NCBI GenBank assembly: GCA_963575745.1
Contig: CAUYUJ010016907.1
Location: 17,501 to 81,500 of the forward strand
DNA: 64,000 nucleotides
Direction of reading: 5' to 3'
From: Prorocentrum cordatum
Lineage: Eukaryota; Sar; Dinophyceae; Prorocentrales; Prorocentraceae
The notes under the pieces were generated by a model, which saw only the letters and a program-made list of their open reading frames with translations, was not told the origin of the DNA and searched no databases. Shown in pieces: positions 22,411 through 33,499 of this stretch (the first letter of the stretch is position 1; each line of letters opens with the position of its first letter). The position numbers and the translations under genes are program-made.

Positions 22411-22783
22411 GGCCCGACACGCGAAAACCCTTGTGTGTTTTGGGTACTCTTCTGTTGCTCGAAATTCTTTCTGATGGTCAAGGCTAAACTGGGTTGGAAC
22501 ATTAGAACATTTGCCCATATTTGACCCGGCCCAGCCAACTTCTCACTACAAGGCGCGAGCCACATCTTGTGCCCTCAATCATCTTCCGTCGACCCTGAAC
22601 GCCCGACCCTCAACAAGGCGCGTGTTGCAACTTCTGGCCTCAACCATCTACCCGTGTCGCTCCATCGGTCCTCGTTCGTCGACCCTCACTCCTCAACCCT
22701 TCGCCCTGGCACGGCGGGGAAGCTTGCCGACAGAGCACATAGACATCACCATGATTCACATGTCTCTCTTGTGTTTTACCAGG
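22411..22783. other. 3' flank of receptor-like gene; short degenerate repeats only
   Basis: Contains loosely repeated CCTCAACC..CGTCGACCCT phrases (22,565-22,700). No polyadenylation-type signal or coding domain stands out. Confidence 0.4.
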
Positions 22784-24845
22784 TCAACCCGGCTGAGTGC
22801 TCCTACGTTCGCATGCGACTCTACCTGGATGTAGCTGCACCAACTCGGCCGATCCTGATCGTCCATGTTCGGGGCGCACGGCCGCTACTTGTAAAGCACG
22901 GTAAGGCAACCATCCTCGCTCGCCGCTGGAAAGCAGCACTTCTGCAAGCCCCCCACAACGTTGCACGATCTCCACGCGTGTACCCACATGCAGGAGCTGT
23001 CCGACGCGAGCATGAGACCAATCGACAGCTCGACCACACCAGCTACGTGCAGAAGGAGCCCATTCATCCAGCAAGCCCCGCGAGCCACGCACCAAATGAA
23101 CCGGCACAGAAGTCTCAAACCTCGCACGATCTTCGATGGGCGTGGCCCTGTACAACGCCAGCGCCAACTCATGGCGTATCTGCAACGCCGGCGATCTGCG
23201 CCTCAGACTTGGAACTGCCGCCTCGAAAACTGTGCACATGATGCAAATACTTGGGAAAATGGCACTGGCCAGGAGGGCAAATGTCGACGCTCTGCCTTCA
23301 CCCCTTGCTTCCACGAAAGCGCCCAGGGCGCAAGTTGCCGCTAACGAGCCATGGACTACGAGTTCGATCCGATTCAGATACGATGCGAAGAAAGGGCCGC
23401 TGATCAATGTGAGAACCATCGCCAAAGAAAGGCCCAAACCAATGATCATCTGGCTCATGCTATCAGGCACTGACGGAACGAATGCGAAGAGCGCAGCATG
23501 CAATTTGACGAACAGATCAAAGTGGGACCATGCAGCTGTGTATTTCAGAACATTGTCCAGTGAACTGATCCAATCCGATTGACCCTTTAGTCGCTTCAGC
23601 CCGAGCCACAGATGTATTCTTACCCCGCTCTCCTCATTTACCATCCACTCACCCATCGGCGACATGTTTTCGTCCGTGTCATGCCCTGGTGGTGCCTCCA
23701 CGACGACAGATCCTGGTCCTCCATGATCGTCGGTGGCGCGAGTTACATACGCGTCCGGGTCCATCACACCGCATGCTCCCAGCCTCGCCTTCGAACGGCC
23801 TGCATAACATATCAGTGCGGCTTCGGCCGCTACGCTGGAGCTCTCCATCAGCGATGGCTCCACAACGCCATGCGAGCACAACACCCCAACCGTATACACT
23901 GTCCGCCTGTCATGCTTGATGCACAGAACTTCAGTTTTTGCAGTGCGAAGTGCTGCGGTGCGCGCAGAAAAGCTAACTGACGGGACTACACCCAGAGCAA
24001 CCAGCGCCGCAGCGTATGCACCCAACATGCATACCCCGAACGTAGCAAATCCAATGTATTCGGAGCTGTTGCAAAGGATACTGCTGAGCGCAAACAGACG
24101 GGCCTCTCCATCATCGAAGTCTGCATCACAGTGGAACAGCTTGAAAATTTCAACCATTGAACCGATGAACGTCACACGGACGATCACTGCGGTGCTTCTC
24201 GAAGACCACCGAACGGCCTTATCCTCCACCCCGCGCGCAAAAGCGACTGCAACACCAAACGCAATGAAGCCGAAGATTAGGGGAGAGAGGCAGTTCACCA
24301 CTAACTTACAGCGTTGAGACAACTGGAAACCAAGAAGGCAATCGGGTCGGAGAACGTCAGTCAGTGACCGAATATCGAAAAAAAGAACTTGAAACATGCT
24401 CATGCCCTGCACGACCGAACTCTGTGACGAACTACGCCCGATTACGGCATAGAACTGGTAAGTTCTCACAATTTCGAGGGCACCTTCCATAAGAACTGGA
24501 AGTATGCAATCCGCTTCATGTGGAAACATTGCTGGTGTCCAGAGCCACGCCGAAAATTTGGCTGAAGCGCGAACGACGAGAAGCCACCCAAGCAGTGTGA
24601 TGCCAGCCAACATGAAAAAGCTCGATAACGTCAGATCTTTACAAGGCTTGCACACACCACTCGGCGTCAGGAAGTGGTGATTTTCACAGAGGCGGCACTT
24701 TTCACCTGTATGGCCTTCGCGGCACTGATGCCCTGGTAGGCCACCCTCGCAGAGACCGCCCGGGTTGCATAAGTGAAGAGTCATGCTCCACGGTGCGCGC
24801 CAATATCCCGCAGGCGACCTCAGATTGGAAATTCGCCGTGCCCCC
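22784..24845 (-). CDS. Exon 3 of receptor-like gene: Cys-rich end, membrane region, SH3-like tail
   Basis: Residues 510-1195. SPAGYWRAPW, CNPGGLCEGG and CREGHTGEKCRLCEN complete the Cys-rich part. Hydrophobic segments: 582-601 (LSSFFMLAGITLLGWLLVV), 691-712 (LVVNCLSPLIFGFIAFGVAV), 726-743, 771-795 (YIGFATFGVCMLGAYAAALV), 975-997, 1001-1021 and 1029-1052. A long hydrophilic loop of about 180 residues separates the fourth and fifth. Near the C-terminus VGTRVEIVQRCGGLAEVLLS then SGERGWLPYRALQ (1125-1160) has the pattern of a small SH3-like barrel. Family members in protists are large surface proteins of unknown ligand; none of this exon identifies an enzyme or channel. Confidence 0.8.
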
Positions 24846-27800
24846 CTGGCACGTTGGGGCAGTTGCTAGAGTGTCAGGTGCTGCATGGTAGGGTTCCTGC
24901 AGTTTTCTAAGGGCCACCCCCGCCCCTACACCCTCGGGACGCGCACGGACGCATGCACCGCCCCCTCTTCCGGAGGCCCCAATCCCTCACGAGCACGACA
25001 GACTCGCGCTCCCGAGGCCCAGATGCCCCCAAGACGGCCCAATACCGCTCCAAGGCTGGCCACTTTGGCCTCAAGACGGCCCAAGATGGCTTCAAGACGG
25101 CCCACGAGGCCGTCGAGGCGTCCCAGAGAGCCACAAAAGCCGAAGAGGGCCTCTGGAGGCAAACATCAATGATTTCCCATAGATTGTTTAATATTTCTGG
25201 AGTTCTCGTTCCGACGTCCCCACCAGGACTGCCCCAAGAGCCCCAAGCCAACCCCAAGCGAGCCGCAAGAGAGCCAAAGAGGGCTCCATGACGAGCCAAG
25301 AAGCGCCCAAGAATGCCCAAGAGGGCCCAAGACGGCCCCAAGAAGGGCCCAAGAGGGTGAACACGAACCGACAGTTCGAGCCTTCCTCCCCAAGAGGGCT
25401 CAGGAGGCCGCAAGAGGGCCAAAAGGGGCTCCTAAGAGCCCGCAAGTGGGCCCGAGAGGCAAAAACCATAGATTTGCCGCAGCTTGTTCAATGTTGTTGG
25501 GGTTCTCGCCTTCTCGAGCTTCCGATGCTCCAAGACGGCCCAAGGTGCCCACAAGACTTCCCCGAAACGGCTCAAGAGGCCTCCAAAAGAGCTCCAAGAC
25601 GGCCCAGAGGGCTCCAAGACAATAGGCGCCGAAGACTGCCCAAGAGAGCCTCAAGACGGCCCCGAGAAGGGACCGAGAGCGGATACAGGCACAAAGAATT
25701 CGAGCCTTCTGCCCTGACAAGCCCCCAGCAGACTCTATTGCGCCACCAAAAGTGCTGTGCTGGCACGATGGCGGAATTGCCGTAGGCAGCTGGATATTTG
25801 TTCCCAGGGGGCACTGCAACGAACGTGGGTACTCGTCATCGAGGCACGACTTGCACATATAACTACTCGCACGCTGCACCAACACGTAACTGGATGCGCA
25901 AACACACTCATGCACGCCAGCGGAAGCCTCGCGCAAAGTAGTCAACGCCGGGTCCAAGTCCGCACATTTCTTGCAATATCCGTTTTCAGAGAAAGTACCA
26001 ATGGGGCAAGCCCGGCAGCCTCGTAAGGGCGGCGAGCCCTCTTGAAATTCAGGCTTGTCGAAACCGCTTGGACAGAATGATCGCACCAACGAAAGCTGTA
26101 TCCAGCCGCCCTCGTGACCATTCGCATCAGAGCGCCAATACCCCGAATTTAGATAGATGCCTTCAGACACTGGCCTCAGCCTAACCAATCCCTCTTGCGA
26201 AGCAAAAGTGTAATCCCACCAGCCCTTTGGGCGTAGGTGGTCTAGAGTGTTTCCTCTGTTACCCCTCCTTCTTCCCCTTCGGGGAAGGGTTTACCCCTCC
26301 CCCTACCCCCTCCCCTGGACCTGGGCGGGGGGGTTCGCGACGCGTTGGTCCAAAACGGCCTCGGCGAGGAAGCCAAAATCATTGGTTTAACTAAGGTTTT
26401 GGCCCCATGTTGGCCTCCTGAGGGGGGGAGGGGGGGACCCTATTTGGGGACCCCTCCCCCTTATGATCGATCTCACCCAAGATGGCCCAAAGATGGCCCC
26501 CAAGGCTTCCAAGGGTGCCCCAAGAGGGCCCGAAGAGGTAGCCAGGAAGCCCCAAGAGGCCCCCAGGATGCCCCCAAGAGGCCCCCTAAGAGGCCCCCAA
26601 GAGGCCCCAAGAGACCCCCCAGAGGCACCCAAGATGCTCCAAGAGGCCTCGGCGAGAATGCCAAATCATTGTTTTTACCAAGGTTTTAGCCACATGTTGG
26701 CCTCTTGGGGGGGGCACTGATTAAGATGACTCCAAGAGCGCCTGGGAGAGCCCAAGATGGCCTCCAAGATGACTCAAGATATCCCAAGATGTCTCATAAT
26801 GGCTCCCACGACGCTCCAAGATGCCCCAAGACCGCTCCAAGACGGCCCCAAGTGGCCGAAGAGCTCCCCCAGGAGGCCCCGAAGAGGCCAAAACCTTAGA
26901 AAATCTATGTGTTTGGCTTTCTCGCCTTTTCGCTTCCGATGGCCATCCGAGACCTCAAGATGGCTCCAAGATGGCCAAGAGCGCTCCAAGAGAGGCTCAA
27001 GAGAGCCCCAAGACGGCCCCAAGAGCGCCTAAGAGCGCTCCAAGAGCGCCCCAAGAGCGCCCCAAGAAGCGATTCGTTGGGATCCCGAGGGGCAACGCTA
27101 ACTAATGCTCGCTTCTTGTTTGATCGAAGTCCTCCAAGATGGCCCCAAGAGCGCTCCCAAGGCTCCCAAGAGCGCTTCAAGAGGACCCCAAGAGGCGCCC
27201 AGGAGGCCCCAAGCCCAAGAGGCCTCCAAGAGGCTCCCAAGAGATCCCCAAGATGCCCCAAGAAGCTCTCCGAGGCACACAAGACGCTCCAAGAGGCCTC
27301 CACTGGGGACTCTTCCTCTGTGTGCTGCCCACTTCCCTGATCGAAGCAAATCCTTTGGGCATCGTTTCTGGATGAGCTGGTGGGGTTACGCGAAGCGTCT
27401 AGAATTAATGAAAGAACCACCACCGGCCTCGTCTGGATTATCTTTAGCGACACTGAAACCACCACCTCCGCCTTCACAAAAGTCGCCGTTTACCCGCGAC
27501 CGCCCTCCCCCACCACAAAACCCACCAGCCCTACCTGGTTCAAGAAAGCTCTGGCAAACAGCACCGCCGCCATAACCACCAAGACTCAGGGTAACTTGTT
27601 CATCATGGTAAGCACGATCAGCGCACTTCAGCTCTGCCCCGTTGAATACCATATCTTGGCGTGTGTATCTGGCATTACTCGTGAAAAGTAGCGCGGCGTC
27701 AGCGCCAGAGCCCATTGAGGCATCCTCTCTGCAGCCCCCGCACGATAAGGCACAAGCCTGCAACAAGTCATTCACTTCTTTGCTGTCATAACCGTCTTCT

Positions 27801-28510
27801 GCTGCAACCTTCGCACAATCATATGGCCGCCAATCTGAACAGGAATAACCGTTGTGATCTTTGAAGCCCGCGGTGTCTGAGCAACAGTGGGTCCATGGTG
27901 TGCGACTCCCCTGACAAGTAAAACTTCCCCCGCCAGCCACGGCTAGAAGATGGTTGTCTACCCACATCGCTGATGCGCCTCCGCCTCCAACCAAATGATT
28001 GATTCCCATCGGATTTGAACCTAACCCTATGCAATCGAGCGAAGGCAAAGAAGAACCGTGCGCACTCCGTCCCACAAGAGCTGTGACATTAGTGTGTTTT
28101 CGAATGTCCATAACTATATCGAATGCAGCACCAGGCTTCCCCTCGAAGCTCTTGTCATTCGGTGATCCCCCTGATGCTCCTGCCAACGTGACGTTCCAAA
28201 CGCCCGGCGGTAGTAGAAACGAAAAGCGCCCATCGTTAAATATTGAAATCTCATCCGGGAAAACAGGATTGCTGGAACGCGCTGGTCCCCAAGATGCCAT
28301 GTAAGCGAGATGCGTTGCGATAACATTCAGTGCACCAGTTGCAAAACGGACTTCGTAAGGAAGACCTCCATCTCCTCCAAGAACGTCTACTTGCCATCTT
28401 CCCAGCTCTGTGCTTCTCCGATTTGCTTCCACCTGTGGCGCAGACACTGTCAATACCAGCCAAGATATCATTTGGACCATGTACCACAGCGTTGCTGGAC
28501 CTGCTTGCAT
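22784..28510 (-). CDS. Receptor-like multi-pass membrane protein, three exons (host gene)
   Basis: Exons 28510-27418, 26193-25761 and 24845-22784 join in frame to 3,588 bases, 1,195 codons plus stop. Predicted order: signal peptide (1-29), Gly-rich ALK/LTK-like extracellular domain (about 95-365) with a ShK-like Cys insert (222-260), Cys-rich growth-factor-receptor-like modules (about 370-580), about seven membrane segments (582-1052) split by a large loop, and an SH3-like tail (about 1125-1164). Such proteins are surface receptors or adhesion proteins; no ligand or enzymatic domain is visible. The ATG at 28510 is the first after an in-frame TGA. The second junction uses a GC donor and AG acceptor with exact frame; the first has several in-phase GT donors with one AG acceptor. 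Codon content is less GC-extreme than the flanking transposons, and the frame is intact, so the gene is probably active. Confidence 0.8.
24846..25760 (-). mobile_element. Intron 2 of receptor-like gene: GC-AG intron flanked by an 8-bp duplication
   Basis: On the minus strand exon 2 ends ...TCGTGCCA and the intron begins GCACAG; the intron ends ...AACGTGCCAG and exon 3 begins GGGGGCACGG. The octamer CGTGCCAG is therefore present at both ends (plus 25760-25767 and 24846-24853), like a target-site duplication. Removing 915 bases restores the frame exactly. The body is filled with degenerate CCAAGANGGCCC units, with two AT-richer blocks (about 25,170 and 25,465) that both lead into a TTCTCG..TTCCGA motif. 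GC donors are known in dinoflagellates; reading this as an introner insertion is inference. Confidence 0.75.
25761..26193 (-). CDS. Exon 2 of receptor-like gene: Cys-rich ectodomain modules
   Basis: Encodes about residues 365-509. GIYLNSGYWRSDANGHEGGW is followed by a GCC2/GCC3-like block RGCRACPIGTFSENGYCKKC (C-x2-C-P-x-G-T-F-x6-C-x2-C) and then CVCASSYVLVQRASSYMCKS then C, and CPLGTNIQLPTAIPPSC. The exon starts after the acceptor at 26194 in phase 1 and ends at 25761 in phase 2, so that CA plus the first G of exon 3 makes Gln. Confidence 0.8.
26194..27417 (-). mobile_element. Intron 1 of receptor-like gene, composed of introner-like repeat
   Basis: The 1.2-kb intron ends in inverted sequence: GTAATCCCACCAGCCCTTT begins at 26210 and its inverted partner GAGCTGGTGGGGTTAC ends near 27390. 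Next to the left end is a CCCCTTCGGGG hairpin and C-rich run (26,270-26,330), then two copies of a module (ACTAAGGTTTTGGCC...GTTGGCCTC, at 26,388 and 26,678), and long degenerate CCAAGANGGCCC arrays. The same terminal and internal blocks recur at 52.0-54.1 kb outside any gene. The acceptor is CGCAAG|AGG; the donor choice is unsettled. Confidence 0.65.
27418..28510 (-). CDS. Exon 1 of receptor-like gene: signal peptide, Gly-rich domain, ShK-like insert
   Basis: Residues 1-29 (MQAGPATLWYMVQMISWLVL, then small residues to about A29) look like a cleavable signal. PPGVWNVTLAGASGG (101-115) is the classic opening of the Gly-rich domain, continued by NHLVGGGGAS, AVAGGGSF, LGGYGGGAVC and FCEGGGGGFSVAKDNPDEAGG. 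Between them, residues 222-260 (YSCSDWRPYDC...ACALSCGGC) form a ShK-like Cys module (C224, C232, C253, C257, C260). The exon probably ends at one of three in-phase G|GT sites (27424, 27421, 27418); translation runs into a stop at 27386 if unspliced. A possible trans-splice acceptor (TTCAG) lies about 25-30 bases upstream of the ATG. Confidence 0.8.
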
Positions 28511-30165
28511 TCCACCTCAAAAATTATTCAGCTGAAGTGACTCCGGAAGGTGATGGTGATGATAACAATGTTGACGCCCACGGCACTGACGCGGGCATGG
28601 TGTTGATGATGATGGCGGTGGTGCTGCCGAGGACGACCGAAATAGCGATCATGGTGGTGACCAGGATGATGACGGCTGCTATCATAACAACGATACATAA
28701 AAACATCACTTGCCTGCTTTCCCAAATTGGACCCCGCCCAAGGGATCCGCACGAAGTTTGCACCAAGGGCCCAGCAGCCTTTTGTGAGCGCGGGCACAGC
28801 TCCCTGGCCCCCAGGCCTCCCCTCTAGAGAACCGAACTCTATACACCGACGCTATTTCCAGCCCTGCACTGAAACTCGCACAGGAAAGCGGATCCTGGTG
28901 TATACGGGATCCTGGTGAATGCATTTTTTGTTGTTCCCCTGGGAAAACGGGGAAAAAGTATACACCACACCACCCCGACGTCGTCCCCGACCTTCAAAAA
29001 GTCCTGGGATTGAAAAACAGCCCGTCACTGGTAACGTATATGCTCCGGTTTCCGACACTGGGACACTCGGCGCTCCACCTGTGGACTGCCACCCTGGTTC
29101 GTCGGGGGGGAGGGCGGCTCTGCCAACTTGCCCTTGCTCTGCTTCGTTTTCATGTGTTTCCTATCGCACTGCACGGCACCACTCAGCATCGCTGCGCAGT
29201 GCTTTGAATTGACGTGCTGTGTACTTGTTGTCTGGGTTTCGGTGCATTGCGGGGCTCTCAGAATCTGCATTCCGCCTGCCTTCCATTACACTCCTTGGCG
29301 TTGCTTTGCTTTCCATTCGATCGCGATACTGTGGTTGGTTTACTTTGAACGTGCGTCCAGACTTGAATTGTGTTGCGTTCGCTGTCTGATGCATTTTCGC
29401 ACTGCTGCGCACTGCATTTTCGCTGTCTGAAATTACTTGCGTCGCACTGCTGCGCACTCTTGTCAGGTGGTTAGCGGGGCTCACCCATTAAAAACACAGT
29501 TCATCGTGGCAGCGGGCATGATACGAATCGGAAAGGTCGCCGGCCAAACCAGGAGCGCCACACAATTTGACGAGCAGTGGGCAAACTCATGAGCGACCTG
29601 AAGGGGGGCGCGCTGAAGCCAAAAACTCCCCAGGCGCTTACGCAGCCGACAAAATCACACGCAGAATGACGAGGAGGGCGAAGAGGAGCGATACGGCAAC
29701 GACGAGAAACAGGACAATTTGGTTTCTTAACGAGGGACGAGTGCGAGGAAGAGCTACTGAGTGGCGACGTCTTCGAATGTACTCGTCGACGCAGCGAACA
29801 AGCGTGCGGAGACTGGTGCTCGCTGCTGTCGTCACTCTGGTTGCAGCAAGAGGTGAGGCGGGCCAATTGGCACTGGATACGAAGAAACTTCCCGTCCCCG
29901 AGCACGCTGGCCGTGCAAAGGCAGGGGCAATGTTGCGGGATGTAGCCAAAACGGCCAAATCAAAAATCCAAGACAACATGAGAAAGAAAAGGAAGAGAAA
30001 GACGAGGCCAAACAAGACAGGGAAGAGCAGACAAACATATCCGCCACCGTGCCTGCACGGAGTGGGCGTGTTACATGCTTGTCTGTTGCCTGGGAGGTGC
30101 TTTCAGTCTTCCTAGGGTCCCCCCTGCCCTCACTCGCAAGCGTAGTTTTCAAATCGCCTCCCCTG
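28511..30165. other. 5' flank of receptor-like gene and intergenic DNA; no gene recognised
   Basis: Starts with GAT/GGT-rich low-complexity DNA (28,540-28,720), then mixed sequence including a palindromic-looking GGATCCTGGTGTATACGGGAT at 28,890. At 29,140-29,470 words such as GCACTGC, TTGCGTCGC and GCTGCGCACT recur loosely. Frames at 29.5-30.1 kb on either strand lack recognisable domains. Confidence 0.4.
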
Positions 30166-30169
30166 AATT

Positions 30170-31040
30170 CCTCTCGGGCACTCTTTCCGGCCTCCAAACT
30201 GCCAAGATGATCTCCAAGACGGCTTCCAAGACAGCAAAGACAATACCAAAAAGGATGAGGACGTCCCAAGACGCCCTCACGACAGCCCAAGAGGCTCCTA
30301 CGACGGCCCAGGAGGGCTCGAAGAGGCCCTCCAGCAGAGCCCGAGGAAAACATTGAGTTCGGTAGGTATGAAGAAATTGTAAGGTTCTCGCCTGTTCGGG
30401 TTCCCAACCCCCTTAGACGGCCCTAGAGGCCTCCAAAGCAGCTCCAAGACAGCCGAAGAGGTTCCCGAGAGGGCTCCAAGCCGGCCCAAGAGGACCCCAA
30501 GATCGCCCAAGAGACGTCCACGAAGACCAAGACGGCCCTGTAGAGCCCCAAAAGGACACCATGACGTCCCAGAGAGGCCCGCAAGACGGCATCCGAAGGC
30601 GTCAGACGGGCCAAGAGCCCCCTAAGACGGCCCAAGAGTCCCCAAAGAAGACCCCAAGAGGCATCCGAGGATGCGAAAAAGATGGATGTCCCTTGGGTAG
30701 TTGAAAAGTGGTCAGGTTTCTCGCATGTTTGGGTTTCCGACCCCCCAAGACAGCCCGAGAAGCCTGCAAGATAGCTCCAAGACAGCCGAAGGTTCCCAAG
30801 AGGGGCCCCAGTCGGCCCAAGAGGACCTCCAAATCGCCCAAGAGACGTCCAAGAGGACCAAGACGGGCCTACAGCTCCCCAAGAGGGCACCATGCAGGCC
30901 CAGAGAGGCCCGCCAGACGGCATCCGAAGGCGTCAGACGGGCCAAGAAGAGCCCCCGAAAAACCAAGAGTCCCCCGAGAAGCCCCCAAGAGGCCCCAAAG
31001 AGGCCCCCAAAAGGCCTCCGAGGAGGCGAAAACACATTGA
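30170..31040. repeat. CCAAGANGGCCC array with a 331-bp direct duplication
   Basis: The same degenerate CCAAGA-type unit that fills the receptor gene's introns forms a free array here. A higher-order unit is duplicated: GGCATCCGAAGGCGTCAGAC occurs at 30,589 and again at 30,920, 331 bases apart, and the flanking 300 bases align (each unit starts with an AT-richer block leading to TTCTCGC..GTTTGGGTTTCC-like sequence). Open frames on both strands follow the period. Confidence 0.8.
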
Positions 31041-31049
31041 TTCACACAT

Positions 31050-31590
31050 ACTCGCGGAATCCCGAGCGCAGAGTTGCGAGAACGTCTCAGGCCAAACTGA
31101 CCGGCCCACCTCAGGGCAGGGCATCTCTAAGCCCAGAGTTACGAGGATGTCTCAGGAGAAACTAGTTATATCACCTCTTGCACGACATCTCTGAGCCCAG
31201 ACTTGCGAGGATGCCTTGGGCGAAACTGGCCAGACAACCCTGCGCACGGCATCCATGATCGTGGAATTGAGAAGATATCTCATACGACAATGCTTGAAGC
31301 ATCGCGCATGCAGCATCGCTGAGCCTAGTGTTGTGAACATGTCTCAGGCGAAACTGGCTGGACAACCTTGTGCGCGTCATCTATCAGCCTAGAGTTGCGA
31401 AGATGTCTCCGACGAAACTGCCTGTAGCATCTCGCACGGACGCGGCATCCCCTAGCCTGGAGATGTGAGGATATCTCAGACGAAACTGGCTGGACAACCT
31501 TGTGTGCGGCATCTCTGAACCAAGAGTTGCAAGGATGTCGCATGCGAAACTAGCTAGACGACCTCCGAATTTTGACGACGTCTGTGCGCC
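31050..31590. repeat. ~73-bp degenerate tandem repeat (seven units)
   Basis: Each unit contains a GAG-TTGCGA-GATGTCTC block, a GCGAAACTGGCTGGACAACC block and a CGGCATCTCTGAGCC block. Units start near 31,070, 31,135, 31,203, 31,265, 31,332, 31,393 and 31,465, with a final partial unit. The array directly follows the CCAAGA array. Confidence 0.7.
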
Positions 31591-32040
31591 GGTCCCGCGG
31601 GTGGCATAGAGTCGAGACATGGCCCGAATGACGTGGATCAAGAACACGAGCCTCTTCGGCCAAGGCCAGCGTCCTCCTCCTCCTCCTCCTCATCCCAAGG
31701 TGGGGGGGGGGCCAAGGGGCGAAGAACAGAGGGGCACCCCTCCAGAGCTAAGGCTGCTCTTACCCCTCGTGCCAGCCGTAGCTTCTACCACAACGGGCTG
31801 GCCCTCAGTCAGGGAAGCTGTGTTAAACTACGATCAAGAAGCATGTGCGAGCGGGAGTGGTAGGAGGAGACGAAAAAGGAGAAACGGACATGAGAAGAAT
31901 GAGAAAAGAGTGATGAATTCGATAAATCTGACATACGCGTTGCGCAGACAAGACGGAACAGCCAGACAACCTCTTGGACAACCCCGCGAGGATACGCACA
32001 ACCCTCCCCGGACAACGCCCCCTGGATAACCCTCCCCTAC
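31591..32040. other. No gene recognised
   Basis: A 136-codon plus-strand frame (31619-32029) is open but Arg/Pro-rich and without motif. Several GACAACCC/GGATAACCC words cluster at 31,970-32,040. I would not call a gene. Confidence 0.35.
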
Positions 32041-32042
32041 AG

Positions 32043-32287
32043 TTGTCCCATACAACATAATACATACATACAGACAGACATACATACAGACATACAGACA
32101 TACAAATGCACATACCAACATACATGCATACATACATACATACATGCATACATGAATTCATGCATGCATGCATGCATGCATACATACATGCATACTCACA
32201 CGCATACACACACACCTACATACATGCATGCATGCATACATACATACATACATACATACATACATACACACACATACATACATGCAT

Positions 32288-32318
<31 letters not shown>

Positions 32319-32745
32319 TACATACATGCATATGCGCATAGATGCAGCCATACATACATGCATGCATGCATACATACATACATATACACACATATATGCA
32401 TGCATGCATGCATGCATGCATGCATGCATTCATGCATACACGCATGCATGCATGCATACATACATGTGTGCATGCAGACATACATACATACGTACACACA
32501 CACACATACATACATGCATGCATGCATGCATGCATGCATACATACATGCATACACATACATACACATACATACATGCATACATATATACGTGCATATATG
32601 CATACCTGCATACATGCATACAAGCATACATGCACGCATGCATACATACATACATGCATAGAAGAATGTATGCATCCATACAGACCTGAAGACATACATA
32701 CACACATATGTACACACATGGACACATACACGCACATACACACAA
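32043..32745. repeat. (TACA)n/(TGCA)n tetranucleotide microsatellite, ~700 bp
   Basis: Alternating runs of TACA, TGCA, CAGA and CACA tetramers occupy about 700 bases. Because 4 is not a multiple of 3, every frame reads a mixed His/Thr/Tyr/Met or Cys/Met/Val string on each strand; those frames are not genes. Confidence 0.95.
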
Positions 32746-33270
32746 GACATGTAGCTCGCTGCGCTTCCCTGGCCAAGGTCTTGATATCAGCCGCGGCGTG
32801 TGGGATGACGGGATGGGAACGCACAGGCGCGCGCGCGCGTGCGGCGTGCAAGCACAAGAGGGGTTTGGAAGGTCTTGGGTTCAAGAGCTGGGGGGCCTAA
32901 ACTCGGCCTGGGCCTCCGGCAGGGGAAACTGCGCGCTGCGCCTGCCATGGGCGTGATGATTCGGGTGCGCGGAGGCGGGTAGGATGCGAAGGTCAAGGGG
33001 TGTAGCTTCTGCACCGCAGGAGCTGAAGAGAGGACTCAAAGTAAGATGGAGTGGGGTTGGGAAGGCGAGGGGGGGAAGAATTCACAGTGGGCACTTGAGG
33101 TGAAGGGGTGAAGCATGGATAGGGCTGGGTTGAAAAAGTCGCGGGGGGAAGCGGAGACCCTCCACGTGGGCTTTTCTTGGGCATGTCCTGGGTCCCTCGG
33201 AGCCTTCTGAGCGGCTTGGGCTCGGACAGGAAGTGTCTGACACGGTGTGGCGAGAACGCGAAGCGAACGC
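32746..33270. other. No gene recognised
   Basis: Mixed GC-rich DNA with a short GCGCGCGCGCG run at 32,828. No motif in any frame. Confidence 0.4.
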
Positions 33271-33499
33271 CACCACCACCACCACCACCAGAATGAAGGT
33301 CTCCTGGGTTACCAAAAGTAGGCCAAAAGACGAGGCGCACGACGACCACCACCGCGAAAAAATATCGGGCTCTGGGGGCCGAGGAGGGCGACAGGGCTGG
33401 AGCCAAGCTCACGGGCAAGCTAGGGGAAAGCGGGGAGGCGAACGACGACCGCCACCACGAAAATGAACCTGGCGCGACCCGAATGAGGGGAAAGCGTCC

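Noticed and set aside
26209-27396. 7-8-bp GCGAAGC repeat at both ends of intron 1 as a target-site duplication
   Set aside because: Splicing at these copies puts exons 1 and 2 in different frames, and the right copy is part of sequence conserved with the 54.07 kb copy, so it belongs to the element.
32106-32900. 264-codon His/Thr/Tyr-rich frame
   Set aside because: Tetranucleotide repeat read in frame; mirror frames on the opposite strand are equally long.
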